64,000 bases of DNA. Origin: Acytostelium subglobosum LB1. Lineage: Eukaryota; Evosea; Eumycetozoa; Acytosteliales; Acytosteliaceae. Location of the stretch: assembly GCF_000787575.1 (NCBI RefSeq), contig NW_012236531.1:1077396-1141395 (forward strand), given 5' to 3'. The notes beneath the pieces were generated by a model, which saw only the letters and a program-made list of their open reading frames with translations, searched no databases and had not been told where the DNA came from. The position numbers and the translations under genes are program-made. Shown in pieces: positions 44,905-56,685 of the stretch; position 1 is the first letter of the stretch, and each line of letters starts with the position of its first letter.

Positions 44905-45450
44905 TGCTATCTATCTTACACAAACATACAACAAGTAGTCGTCTTCTCGACTTTGTCTGACAAATTGTCGTTTTTGATGGAGTGCAAAGTGATCAGACGA
45001 TCATTCATTCATCTCATTGATTGATTGATTGAGTTGATTGATATAACAAAGGAGGATGGTTTATTATCGCAATCTACATGTTATCCATTTCATTGATTGA
45101 TTGATTTGATTGATTAGTTGGGTTGATTGATTGACTGATTGGATGGTTGTAAGGTTGGTTGTGGCAATGGACAGGAAGGGGAGAGGGACAGAGAGACTCA
45201 TCCATTCACATTGATATCACATGTGATTGTAAAGTGATGATATTCAAAAAAGGATTGGTTTGATTGATGTTGATGATGATGATGTTGTTGAATGGTTGAT
45301 TGAACGAATGATGGATGTTGGTAGATTTGGGCTGCATGCAATCTGATTGTTGGGTCGGACTGTGGAGGGAGGGAGGTGAGAACGTTGTTGATGGAGTGGA
45401 TGGGAGGCGGAGAGGGTTGTTGTTGAGTGAGTGGAGGATGGGATAGTACG
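44905..45450. other. Spacer with GATT tetranucleotide repeats
   Basis: About 545 bases including the GUF1 upstream side and the 3' side of the Rab gene. GATTGATTGATTGAGTTGATTG tracts lie near 45016-45038 and 45090-45140, and GATGATGATGATG near 45268-45280. Frames across it are repeat-driven and not called. Confidence 0.45.
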
Positions 45451-46391
45451 CTAGCACTTTGATTGTTTTTGTGGCTTCGTAGCGTTGGAATTGATCTGAA
45501 CACCTTGTTTGGCACCACCGCCAATGAGTCCCTTGTTTATCTCGTTGGCTATCGTCGAAAATATCTGGTCTACGTTGAATCCTGTCTTGGCGCTCGCCTC
45601 CAAGAATGGAATGCCAAGAGAGTCGGCGTATTCCTAATGTTGTTGTTGTTGTCGTTAGAATGAGTGATGATACGCTGTTAACAATGTGCACGAGAACATA
45701 CTTTAGCAGAGGTCGTAGAGACGATCTTCCTATCATCGAGATCAAACTTGTTTCCGATCAGCATCTTGCTGACACCGACGACACCGTATCTTTGAATCTC
45801 TTGCATCCACAACTTGACGTTGTTGAATGTGGACTGATCGGTCATGTCGTACACGACAAGGATACCATGAGCACCTCTGTAGAATGATGAAGTGATCGTT
45901 CTGAATCTTTCCTGTCCTGCTGTGTCCCACTATATATGTTGATTGATTGATTGATTGTGTAAGTAATCACATTCATCGATCATCGATCATCAATATCATT
46001 CATCATTGTCTCGCTTACGATTTGAAGAGCAATAGTCTTGCCGTCTATCGTTATATTCTTTGTTTTCTGTTGTTGTGATGTGATGTGATTGATGTGACGT
46101 TAGTACTATGTTTAGTGAATGCCCTTCATCGTTCATTCGTTCATTCGTTCATTCAATCAAACATACATTATCGACACTAGTCATGTTAACTGATGTTTCT
46201 TGGAATGTGCCATCCTGTTCATTATTAATGATAACATAAGTTCAGTTTGTTAGTCTCGTCATTCATTCAATCACAGTCACAAATACACTTACAGAGAATC
46301 TTAATAATAGGGATGTCTTTCCAACAGATGAATCACCTATCATCAAAAGCTTATACATCTCGCTGTTGTTGTTGTTGTTGTTGTTGGTCAT
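45451..46391 (-). CDS. Rab GTPase with altered switch I
   Basis: Exons are 46293-46391, 46167-46214, 46019-46066, 45702-45929 and 45451-45633, all phase 0, total 201 residues. After an Asn run the P-loop [14 protein letters not shown] is intact, as are [16 protein letters not shown] and EASAKTG. By alignment with Rab1 and Rab8 the switch I stretch, normally STIGVDF, here reads NMTSVDN, so the near-invariant Mg-binding Thr is Met and the following Gly is Ser. The tail ends in SKC with one Cys instead of the usual two. It is Rab1/Rab8-like overall. Nucleotide cycling and effector binding may be abnormal. Confidence 0.92.
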
Positions 46392-47160
46392 GTAGAGAAT
46401 GGTGTGTCTTATGTTAGATGCTGTCCTGTCTGTAATCGTCTGTACACATGATTGATCGATCGATCGAGATGACACCTACGGTTCGGCCATTTGTACAACT
46501 GTATATTATCTTTATCTATTTATCTTTTTAATCTAGACTGTTTTATATATAACTTCTTGTTATTCTTCTGTTGCTGCAATCTCTTTTAACTATCTCTATC
46601 TATCTTCTATCTATCTGTGTCTGTGTGTGGTGTGTGTGTTTGTTGTAATAATAATAATGTTTATTTGTTTGTTGAAGGGTGTGAGTGATAAATGAATGAA
46701 TGAATGTTGGGAGTTGTGTGAAGTGTTATAGAGAGTGAGTTTTGATTGATTGATTGACTGATAAGATGACGTCAGTAAAGTATCCTTATGCTTATAATTG
46801 ATTGATTGATTGGTTGATTGGTTGTTTGGTGACTGATTGTTTGATTTATTGATGTGTATGTGTCACTCAAACAAGTGATGTTTTTTTTTTGTTATTATGT
46901 ATGATGATGATGTAGGTGAAGTTTTTGCCCATCTCCTCCAACACACTCAAAAAAATTTAGATCTATTTTCGATTTGTGTGTTTTTGTGTTATTGTTTTGG
47001 AGTTGTGTTTTGTTGAAGTATGTTTGTTTGGAATGGTGGCCCGAATTGTCGCAGGTGTGTGTGAGTGTCGAATCATTGCAATTAAAGAGATATTATTAAG
47101 TTACACATACTTATAAATATACAAATATATACTTCATATACATATATAAATATAAACAAT
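46392..47160. promoter_or_regulatory. Divergent promoter region
   Basis: About 770 bases between the Rab gene and the transporter gene. It contains several GATT tracts (46743-46757, 46800-46815), GTGTGTGTTTG repeats, a T-run at 46880-46889 and ATAAATATAAACAATATG at the transporter start. No gene is supported. Confidence 0.5.
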
Positions 47161-48769
47161 ATGGACTACTTAACATTGTTTATATTGTTCTGCATTATAT
47201 GTGCAGTGTTACAATATGTAAACTATAATTCAAACAAAGATGATCAAGCTTCAAAGTATACAGGACTGTCATCGACCAACACATTCTCAGTGACCAGTCA
47301 AATGTCATTCAAAGCATTCCAGAATCAATACCTATTCATCTATCTACTTGCAATGGGTATGTTGTTAACATGATTGATGTGATTGAATGATTGAATGAAT
47401 GAATGTACTCTAACTTCAACTTTGATAGGTGCCGATTGGATGCAGGGACCATATGTATACGCACTTTATAAGTCATATGGCTTTGCCATGTCAGATATTG
47501 CTATATTATTCGTCAGTGGATTCCTTTCAAGCATGGTCTTTGGTGTCATAGTTGGTCCAATAGCTGATAAATAGTGAGTTACAACCTTGAATGATTGAAT
47601 GAATGGTCGATCAATCACTAACAATCAATCAATCAATCAATCAATCATATAGTGGAAGAAAGTTAATGACAATTATATTTGGAATACTATACTCTGCGAG
47701 TTGTGTAACAAAGTTAATGCCAGACTACAACATATTGATGGTTGGCAGGATATTATCCGGAGTATCAACATCATTATTATTCTCTGTATTTGAATCATGG
47801 ATGATCTCTGAACATAATGCTGTATGTTATGTTACCTTGGTTCACATGATTGATGGCTGATCACTGACACACTCTCCCACTCACACTCAATCAATCAATA
47901 ACTCAATCAATCACATGATCAACTCAACTTAGAGAGGCTTCCCAGAGGAATTGTTATCATCAACATTTTACAAGGCAACGTTTATGAATGGTGTCGTGGC
48001 TATTATGGCGGGACTGTGGGCTTCGTTCTCGGCGGAGCATTGGGGCTTCGTATCGCCATTCATGTGGTCGCTCGGATTGTTAATCATTTGCACATTGCTG
48101 GTCATTGCCAACTGGAATGAGAACTATGGAAATGCCACGGTATCATTAGAGTCAACCTTTAAGAACTCGTTCCAATACCTGTTGAACGATCGCACCATTA
48201 TCAAGCTGGGCTTCATCCAATCTCTATTCGAAGCGTCAATGTACACCTTTGTCTTTATGTGGACGCCCACACTGCAGCAGTCTGGCGTGGCCGCCAGCGA
48301 CTCGGTCTCTGGCACGGCTGCCGAGAACGATCTGCCCTTTGGCCTGATCTTTGCCACGTTCATGGTGTGCATCATGATCGGATCGTCCATCTATAACATG
48401 CTGCCCAAGGTGCCGCCCGAGACACTGGCGCGCTGGATCTTTGCCGTGTCGATCGGCAGTCTGAGCGTGCCCTTCCTCATGCCCAATCACACGCTGTTGC
48501 TCTACCTGTCGTTCCTGCTGTTTGAAGTGTGCTGCGGCCTGTACTTCCCATGCATGGGCACACTGCGCAGCAAGTACATCCCAGAGAGTGCGCGAGCATC
48601 CATCATGAACTACTTTAGAGTGCCACTCAACTTCATGGTGGTGGTCATCCTGTCCAACACCTCCACCATCTCCACCACCAACATCTTCATGGTGTGCACC
48701 ATGTGGCTTGCGATCGCCCTCACCCTCCAATCAACCATTCGTCCATCCTCCCAATCAATCCCACATTGA
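47161..48769 (+). CDS. MFSD5-like major facilitator (molybdate-anion transporter family)
   Basis: Exons are 47161-47356, 47429-47573, 47653-47821 and 47933-48769, in phase, total 448 residues. The N-terminal anchor MDYLTLFILFCIICAVLQYV is followed by the block FQNQYLFIYLLAMGADWMQG then PYVYALYKSYGF, then the MFS loop GPIADKYGRK. Further family blocks are ILSGVSTSLLFSVFESWMIS, EHN and FKNSFQYLLNDRTIIKLGFI with QSLFEASMYTFVFMWTPTL. These match MFSD5, for which molybdate transport has been reported in algae and animals. The C-terminus is short and Ser/Pro-rich. Eleven or twelve membrane segments are visible. Confidence 0.92.
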
Positions 48770-48839
48770 CAGACTTCATTGTCCTGTCACGTTCAACGCG
48801 ATCCGATCGACTAATCAATCAATCAATATACAAACTCAT

Positions 48840-50081
48840 TTATTTAATGAGAGATGATGCGATTGTATCAATATCAATGAATCCAGCATGGACTATTGTG
48901 CTGGTTGTGCGGAAGAACAATCGGTTGGACAATCGACGTAGGCGGAATGGCCGACATCCAAGCTCCAGGTCAGTGATGGATGCTGGAAGATGTTGGAGTA
49001 GTTCCATAATCTGATTATCTTGACAGGTGCTCCAATGTAGTGACTTGAGTGATGCTGGCAGTACAGACGACACCGTGGACATTGATTCGAATGGATCGTT
49101 GGCACAGCGCATTGATAGTCTTGTCAATGATGCGGGTAAATGTCCTGGATGCAGGCGATGTTGATATCCATGGAGAGTGAGTGTTTGGATTGATGATGGC
49201 GATGATGGATGATGCTGTGGCCATATCATTTCGGACAAGTTAAAGTTATTCTCAGATCGATCGATCTTGATATATAGGTCTTCAATTCCCTGTGAGATCG
49301 ATACAATCTGACGAATGGGGATTATTCGCAAAGACCTCAATGATGGCGGCAATGTGGATAGGTCCAACTTTTGTTCGGAGAGACCCGCTGTGGATGTTGC
49401 ACGCATACGAATCAGATATTGAAGCACTGGGAATGAGGTTGATGTTATGGCCTCAAGTACAACATCATCAATACCAAACAGATGGAGTTCTTTGAGATTG
49501 GCGTTGATTGTCTTGGTCAGACCCATTGCCAACGTGTTCGAATAGGCCGTGAGATACTCCAAAGGCGGATGATTGATGATGTGTGGGTACGATTCGGAGT
49601 TCACGTGTAGGCGAGTGATGTTGGGCTGCAGCAGTCCAATGAGAGGCAGATTGAATGAGTGTGATAGTTCCAGCTGAGTCAATGACGGAGGCAGATGAGC
49701 ACGGAGGTTCAAGGGCTGCCCATCATGAGTGGGCGGGATAAAGAGTGTTCGAAGTGATTGAAGTCCAGACCAGTCAATGCTGGCTGGAATAGTTTGGCAA
49801 AAGTATTGAAGATTGGTCAATGTTGGAGGGAGTTTTGATGGATGTAGCCATACGTGATCAGGTTCATTATACTCTATAATGAGTTCGGTCAGGGGTATGT
49901 GGCGCAGGGTGCACTCGAATCTGTTACGGATCAAATTGAGATGAGCACCAACATTTGGTCTTTGATTGAGCACTTCCACCAATTTGTTCCAGAAGCCATA
50001 AATAAAATCAGAATCATTTAAATTGATACCTTCAATGTTTGGTATATCCAATACTTGCTTCTTCCATCCATCACCTGACTC

Positions 50082-50118
<37 letters not shown>

Positions 50119-50459
50119 AATAGAGTGATTGAGTGAGTGATTGAGTGGACATACTTACCATTGTTGATGACGAAGGATTGGTCGTAGAATGACTTCCAAT
50201 TGTCATTGCGGTAGGATTGGAGGTAGATTTGTTGTGGCTTATTGATGATGTTGTCATTGATGATATGTCTGTAAGAGTTCAATGTATTGCGATTTGATCG
50301 ATACTTGTGAAATAAAGGTAGACGAGCAGTGTTGAATGATAGATATACAGCACGATGATCAAACCATCTCTTACACACCATTGAAAACATCAACCTATCA
50401 ACATTATTCTCCAAGAATGATACTATCAACTTTAACACTATTAATGATATCGATTCCAT
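48840..50459 (-). CDS. F-box-like / leucine-rich dictyostelid protein
   Basis: Two exons, 50159-50459 and 48840-50080, total 513 residues. The N-terminus (ISLIVLKLIVSFLENNVDRL, MFSMVCKRWFDHR) is F-box-like. The rest carries irregular leucine-rich units such as LPPTLTNLQYFCQTIP, LPPSLTQLELSHSFNLP, LPPSLRSLRIIPI and LPASLTRLSMRC. These have the LPxSLxxL half of the FNIP repeat without the FG..FNQ half, so it is probably a diverged member of the same family as the FNIP gene at 26.8 kb. The single intron holds a long GATT/CAAT repeat. The stop lies only 70 bases from the stop of the converging transporter gene. Confidence 0.85.
50082..50118. repeat. (GATT)n microsatellite inside an intron
   Basis: About nine uninterrupted GATT units lie within the intron 50081-50158; in the sense of the gene they read as CAAT units just before the 3' splice site. 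Confidence 0.9.
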
Positions 50460-50652
50460 CCTTTATCTCTTTCTTGATTTGTTGTCTTAAAACAAAATGA
50501 TCATTTTGATCAATCTCACGCACCCACACAAAGAGATAGATCTTAAATCTAAGATATTCAATCAGTTTGGTGATCGTCCTTGAAAGACTCAATCACTCGT
50601 TCACTCAATCAATCAAATACACACAATCAATCATTTACAATCAATCAAGGAC

Positions 50653-52472
50653 ATGTTGGACGAATACTTTAAGAATGGATTCAAGGAGTATATTGAGAGA
50701 GATAGGTTCTCAGATCTAAAGTTAAGTTGTGGCGGTACACTTTACTCGACACATAGGATCATATTGGCATATAGTTCAGAGTTCTTTGCTACATTGCTAT
50801 CATCAGAGTTTAGAGAGTCCACTCAGGCATTGATCGAGCTCAAGTTGCCAGACCCCCACAACGTCTTCAAAGAGGTTCTGTCATTCATGTACGATGGTCG
50901 TGTACTGCTGTCACCTGACAATGTAATACCATTGCTGTCAATGGCCAAGTACTACATCATCAAGCCACTTGTAACACTGTGTATGCAGTACATTGAACAT
51001 AATCTACATCGAGAGAATGTCTTGACCATACTCAAGGCATCGATATCATTCCACTTTGATGACATTGTCGATCGATGTCTATACATCGTCGCCAAGAACT
51101 TCCCCAACATCTGTGAGACAATGAACATACTACACTCTGGTACTGGTCCTGGCACTGGCTCTGGCGACAACAACAACAACAACAACAATGACAATCAATA
51201 CTTCAAGTTCCTGCCGCCACACATCTTCCTCAATCTCTTGCGACAACCATATCTCGTAGTTAAGAATGAGTACAGTCTATATCTTATCGTTTCAAACTTT
51301 ATCAAGTATCATAATGACTTGGCTGTCGCGGCCAATGCAGCAGCTCATTCATCATCATCGACCTCATTATCAACATCGACATCGACAACATCAATTGGCT
51401 TTGTGGGCAGCCGAGCAAGCTTGGACAGCAACAGCACGGGAAGCAGCAGTCAGCTGTGTAGTAGTGGAGGTGATATAAGATTCGAACCGAATGAGATTGT
51501 AGAGTTGATGAGTCAGATAAGATACATTTGGATGACCTATGAGCAGTTGCTAGAGGTATCAAACAATCCATTGGTACCAAAGCATATTCTAATCGAAACA
51601 TTCATGGAGCGACTCAAGAAGTATGAGCCACATGACGCTTCAATCGAGCCAACTGTATCACACTCAAGGTATGTATTAGTAGTCGCTGCGCTGGGCACTC
51701 TCAGTTCAGGGGCGATCTCACTCACTCGATTAATCAACATCGCTCACGGATGATTATCTGGAATCTTTCCAATCACTCCCTCACACTCTATCAATCAATC
51801 AATCTTGGATTCATTCCACTCACTCACTCCATCAATAATTCAATCCAGGTTCCTACCTCGCCCGCCACAGTCTATCCTGTTCGAGTATAACTACGACTTT
51901 GATAACAAGGGAATCATATATTGGATCGCAACCATGGGTCTCAAGGAGAAGTGGTCCAATCCTCATCAAAGTGGAAGGATCAAGGTATGTTGATCATCCT
52001 GGACTTGGACCAAGTCCCATCCCAGGGCCCTAACCTAATCCCCAACCAAACTACATGCGCATAGATCACATCATCAAGTGTAGACAAAGGCTTCCATCAT
52101 GATATTGTAGAGTTGTCGCCATCTGCTTTCTGGACAAAGGACGTGCCAGCATCTTGGGTGACGATAGACCTGGGCCCAAACCGCTCTGTAATACCAATGT
52201 ACTATACAATTCGACACGGCTTCTTCAAGTCGGACAGTCTGCGAACATGGGACTTCCAGGGCTCGGTGCACGGCGAGCACTGGACCGTGTTGAAGCGTCA
52301 CACGAACGACGCATCACTCAATCTCAAGTACGCCACGCACACCTGGCAGATACCAGGAGTGACAACGGCCTATCGATACTTCCGCATCCTACAAACTGGC
52401 AAGAACTCCAACAATCGTAACTTCCTGCTACTTGGTGGCTTTGAGATATATGGCGAGTTGCTACAACGCTAG
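50653..52472 (+). CDS. BTB-BACK protein with discoidin-like C-terminal domain
   Basis: Exons are 50653-51668, 51849-51984 and 52065-52472, in phase, total 519 residues. A BTB/POZ domain (DRFSDLKLSCGGTLYSTHRI, EFFATLLSSEFRES) is followed by a BACK-type helical region (ILKASISFHFDDIVDRCLYI) that is interrupted by Asn and Ser/Thr runs. The C-terminal 160 residues (FWTKDVPASWVTIDLGPNRS, YYTIRHGF, WDFQGSVHGEHWTVLKRHTN, YRYFRILQTGKNS) have the pattern of a galactose-binding, F5/8-type or HECTD1/BTBD9-type jelly roll. Such proteins act as cullin-3 adaptors. The target is unknown. Confidence 0.9.
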
Positions 52473-52561
52473 TGATCAGCATGCTGGCGCTGACCAGATC
52501 CGTCTGTCTATGTTTATATAAAGCTCGCTTGTACTTGGATCGATTCCAATCATTCAATCAA

Positions 52562-53818
52562 TCATTCCAATTTGGTATCCTTGAGTTTTATCAGCATGTC
52601 ATCGATTGCTGGAGTGCCAGACATGCTGGCCAGATCGAGTGGCAGTCGGCTCTGCATGGATAGGTTGGGTTTGATTCCTTCGTGTGTCTCTACTATTCTG
52701 AATTCAAATCTTTCCAATTGTTTCACTGTCTCTTCCTCCTCTTCAGATGTTGTTGATGATGCCAATACCAAGTCCTCCTTTGGATACAGCTCATACCAAT
52801 CAAACAACAATGAATCTGTTGTTGGATGTATTGGATTGAAGTCGACCAGCCATACTCTATTCTCTTTGGTAATATATACATCGAAGCAATCTGATGAATG
52901 GCAGTTCGTGTGAGTGATTGCGAGGGAAGATACGTCTGGATCACGACAACAACATACATGACTCGTCGTCGAATTGACGACATATGTTCTCGATAAAGAA
53001 TTCTTGGATGGCTTGTTCGATGGCCATCTTCTTGGCGGGTAGGAAGTTGTAAAATGTTGATGTGTCACGCTGACTGATTCCAACCAGTTTGTTGCCTCGA
53101 ACAAAGCATCTGAACTCCATCGATAAGTATAGGTTATGGTACTTCCGCAGTACTAATGTATAGGGTGTTATATGCTGGTCCTTCAACTCCTTGGACAACT
53201 CGCTATCAAACACATGGACGATGAGTTAGATTGATTGATTGAGGGAGAGGTGAGCAAGACTTACAATTGTGCCAAGTCATTGTTGATAAAGTCTGAACTC
53301 TTGAGTAGGAGTATGACATCGGATGGAGTGGTGCACTTTAGACTACCATAGGAGTTCATCCATGTGGCATCTTTGGGCGCGGACCAGTTGAGCTTGGGAA
53401 TGACCTCACCTCCCAGCAGTTCAATAGAGTCGTTGATTCGCTTTGTGATGTCAGCCAGTGCAGCAGGGTCTATAACACGTTCATTGCAATCCTCATCCGA
53501 CTCATCTTGGCTATCAGTATCATTGACCTCATATGATTGATAGTACTTTGGATTGAACTGTGATGATTGTTGACTCCTGCCTGGCTCTGTTGACCACTCC
53601 TCATCATCGTCATCATCTTGCACTGCTTCATCCTCATCATTATCAGCAGTTCTATATATTGGGAATTGTGTAGTCTCTGCAGCAAAGTGATCCGAGTTGA
53701 GATAATCGATGAATAGTCTTGGCAAAGGAATGACGCAACTACTAAAGGTCACTGAATTGAAGCGAGGATACCAACTCGCAAACATACATCTCTTCTTTCT
53801 CTGTTGTAATATATCCAT
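52562..53818 (-). CDS. CDC123 (eIF2 assembly chaperone)
   Basis: Exons are 53265-53818, 52958-53202 and 52562-52890, total 375 residues with matching phases. The D123 start CMFASWYPRFNSVTFSSCVI with PLPRLFIDYL is clear. An acidic insertion (DEDEAVQDDDDDEE and similar, about residues 58-110) follows. Then come PKLNWSAPKDATWMNSYGSL, LSMEFRCFVRGNKLVGISQR, and DVYITKENRVWLVDFNPIHP, with the ATP-grasp Asp and Asn residues expected. The protein joins eIF2 gamma with alpha during assembly. The upstream spacer (about 300 bases) contains an AT microsatellite and no gene. Confidence 0.93.
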
Positions 53819-54116
53819 ATTATATGTTATAAGTAAGTAAGAATATAGGTATGTATCTGTATGTATTTGTATATATATATGTATTCGATGTAATACAAGT
53901 GAGAAGGATTGACGAACGAATGAAGAGATGGTCAACAATTGGAAGAGGGGGTAGTCCCATAAATTAAGAATATGGGGGTTGGTGGGGGTTTCGCGCGCAT
54001 TTACCTTAATCTCGAGAAGTTGAACTCATTCATTCAAAGCCAAAGTCAAGACAAAGGAATTGAGAGAGATAGACTAGACGTGTATAAATGTATATATATA
54101 TAATATAATAATATAA

Positions 54117-55883
54117 ATGGATAAATTAATAATACCAAATACAACAACAATGGATCATATATCAATCGCACAAAATATAAAGATAATATCAGAAGGATTA
54201 CAACTTATCAATCAAGCCGCAGACATCCATGCCAAAGAGTTGAATATACACAGTCAGAAACAACAACAACAACAACGTCAGGATGGAGAGATAGATAATA
54301 TACCAATTGATACGACATCGACATCGACATCGGCATCGACCACGACAAAGACGAATGGAACGTCAGAGAATGAAGTTTATGAACCATATATCAAGAGTTT
54401 GAAGGAGGAGATCGACAGGCTCACACAGGACAAGATGAGGATGGTGGAGAGTGAGGAGTTGCTGAGGAGAGAGAATGAAAGGCTCAACAAGGAGGTGCAG
54501 ACACGCAAAGACTTTGCTGCAACAAGTATCGCCGAGAAGGAGGTTGCTCAGCGTCAGCTCGAGAGTCTGGAACACAAGCTGGCAGATATCGAACAGACTC
54601 ACGAGAAGTTGCTCATCGACCAAGAGATCGAGATAGACACTCTGCGACAGGCCAATGAGAAGATGTCCAAAGACCTCCAAGAACAACATAGTGAAATGGA
54701 ACGCAAGAGATTGGAGCACGAGCAAGCACAACAGCCACAACAAGTGAATGAAGTGATGGTAGTGGACACAAACGAACAACTGCTTCACAAACAGATAGAA
54801 GAGTTGAAGGAGGAGAATAGCAGATTGAGTGATGAGAGTAGTGCATTGAAGGAGAGAATGAAGGAGCAGATGGATGAGTATCAAAGGACGCAGGACGAGG
54901 AGAGAATGAAGCAGGATCAACTCCTTCAAAACAAGATGAAGGAGTATCAAGAGAACAATGAGCAGTTGATGAACAATGTCACGACAAAGCACGAAGAGAC
55001 GAACCAGCTGCTTCAGAACAAGATACAAGAGTTGGACAATGAGACACAGAAGCTGAAACAACAGATTCAATCAAACATCGATGAGATTGCCAAGTTGGAG
55101 TCAGCGAGGGATGCACAACAACAAGAGTTGAAGAAGGTCATTGATGAATCAGTGGCCATGGCGATGAAGAACGCCAATCAGCGAGTCACCGAGTTGGAGG
55201 CGCATTTGGCTCAGGCAGACCACGACCTGAAGAGTACTCAGGCTCAACAAACAATGGATAGGAAACAACTGGAAGAGGCACAACAGCAACGACAAGAGTA
55301 CAAGGACAAAGTCATGTTCCAGGATACAATGTACAGGCCCATAATGGAGGACCTCAAGAGAGAGAATGAGAACCTGAAGCAACAGATATCAGATATCAAT
55401 GAGAGACAACAACTGCAACAAGATAACAACAAGGACAAAGACAAGGACAAGGATACGGACAATGAGGACACAGACAATGAGGATAATAATGGAAAGATTG
55501 CAAAGAAACAAGTAGGTCAAGGTCAAGTTCAATATGAAGATGATGAGGAGGACTGGGACGCAGGAAGGCAGTTGGATCTGTTTATTCGCGTCCAGGAACA
55601 CGTGGCCAAGTTTGGCGACAAATACACTGGCTATCAGAATATATATCCAATTAGGAACAATCGATACAAGATCAACAAGCACGAAGCCATCATCACCGAG
55701 GACAACCATGGCAAGCTGATTGCCAGGAGAAATGCAAAGTCTGTACCAGTCGCACTGGAATCACTGTACATATCAAAGCCAACAACATGGGTCGTGTGGA
55801 TGACTGGATTATGCGTCCTGTTTATGTTGGCACTGGCTGGCGAGCAATTGAAATGGTACAGGGACAACAGATACTTCCAATAA
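54117..55883 (+). CDS. Long coiled-coil protein with C-terminal membrane anchor
   Basis: A single exon of 588 residues. Residues about 85-445 are a nearly continuous heptad-rich coiled coil (for example QIEELKEENSRLSDESSALK). An acidic stretch (DTDNEDTDNEDNNG) follows, then a globular part of about 90 residues (YEDDEEDWDAGRQLDLFIRV, HVAKFGDKYTGYQN). A hydrophobic segment (TTWVVWMTGLCVLFMLALAG) near the end is followed by a 13-residue luminal tail. This is the layout of a tail-anchored golgin or ER tether. I do not recognise the specific family. Confidence 0.85.
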   Translation: MDKLIIPNTTTMDHISIAQNIKIISEGLQLINQAADIHAKELNIHSQKQQQQQRQDGEIDNIPIDTTSTSTSASTTTKTNGTSENEVYEPYIKSLKEEIDRLTQDKMRMVESEELLRRENERLNKEVQTRKDFAATSIAEKEVAQRQLESLEHKLADIEQTHEKLLIDQEIEIDTLRQANEKMSKDLQEQHSEMERKRLEHEQAQQPQQVNEVMVVDTNEQLLHKQIEELKEENSRLSDESSALKERMKEQMDEYQRTQDEERMKQDQLLQNKMKEYQENNEQLMNNVTTKHEETNQLLQNKIQELDNETQKLKQQIQSNIDEIAKLESARDAQQQELKKVIDESVAMAMKNANQRVTELEAHLAQADHDLKSTQAQQTMDRKQLEEAQQQRQEYKDKVMFQDTMYRPIMEDLKRENENLKQQISDINERQQLQQDNNKDKDKDKDTDNEDTDNEDNNGKIAKKQVGQGQVQYEDDEEDWDAGRQLDLFIRVQEHVAKFGDKYTGYQNIYPIRNNRYKINKHEAIITEDNHGKLIARRNAKSVPVALESLYISKPTTWVVWMTGLCVLFMLALAGEQLKWYRDNRYFQ

Positions 55884-55965
55884 TAATACATCATTCATTT
55901 CCATTGCTCTCTATATATATATATCTCTTTGTTATCTTCTACAATCAATGATTTAATGGTGTTTA

Positions 55966-56685
55966 CTAATTTACAATGGATGAAGCCTCTGGCAGTCCGT
56001 ACTCATCGGAGCTGGGGATGGCTGTGGACGCGGATGGCAACGAAAGGTAGGATGGCGTGTCCTCCAGCTCCAGCTCCTCATCCATCGACATGAGCTCCGC
56101 CTCCAACTCGGACTCGTCTAGGGACTCGGGTGTCTCGTAGGCGCGACTGAGCGAAGACTGGATCTCGTTGTTGAAGTCCAGGAGATCCTGCATCTCGTCC
56201 TGCAGACTGTCGATGTCATCGACGTCGATCTGCTTGAACTGCTTCTTCATCTCCTTGGCGCCCTGCTTCATGGCCGACACCGTGATGATCGTGTCCTGCA
56301 TGGATTGCGTGGTGAACTTTGTCTGCTCCATATTGAAGCTCTGCTGTGACAATTGATTCCTCTGTGCTTCATACATCTTCTTCTGTTTCATCACACGTAA
56401 TGCCTTTGTCTTTATATTATTCTGTGCTGGTCCTGGTCTAGTAGTCTTTAATTGTTTCCTATATACAGCTAATTCCTGGTCCAACTTATTGATCTTTTCA
56501 TCCAAGCCTCCTATATTCATGTCCAACTATATATAATTAACATCATTAGTCATTCATTCATTCAATCAATCATCCTTCATTCATTCAATCAATCATCCTT
56601 CATTCATTCAATCACTCACCCTTTTAGTTGCCTCGTCCAATGTTGGAGCGGGCGCTGCTTTAGATGCACCAAAGAATCTCTTCAT
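55966..56685 (-). CDS. ESCRT-III subunit CHMP5/VPS60
   Basis: Exons are 56620-56685 and 55966-56526, total 208 residues. It starts MKRFFGASKAAPAPTLDEAT, as CHMP5 proteins do, and continues with the basic Snf7 helix (LDQELAVYRKQLKTTRPGPA, KTKALRVMKQKKMYEAQRNQ). The acidic second half (IDVDDIDSLQDEMQDLLDF, ELEAELMSMDEELELE) holds the autoinhibitory and MIM-like helices. It acts with LIP5/VTA1 and VPS4 in endosomal sorting. Confidence 0.95.

Noticed and set aside
47933-48769. Several long frames on the opposite strand of the MFSD5-like gene
   Set aside because: They are antisense to clear transporter coding sequence and rich in His/Gly/Gln, as shadows usually are here.
50082-50118. Regular short repeats that might suggest a CRISPR-like array
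   Set aside because: Pure four-base microsatellite without unique spacers, in a eukaryotic intron.
54363-55070. 235-codon Leu-rich minus-strand frame that looks like a membrane protein
   Set aside because: It is the reverse complement of Glu/Gln/Lys codons of the coiled-coil gene; CAG/GAG read backwards give Leu.
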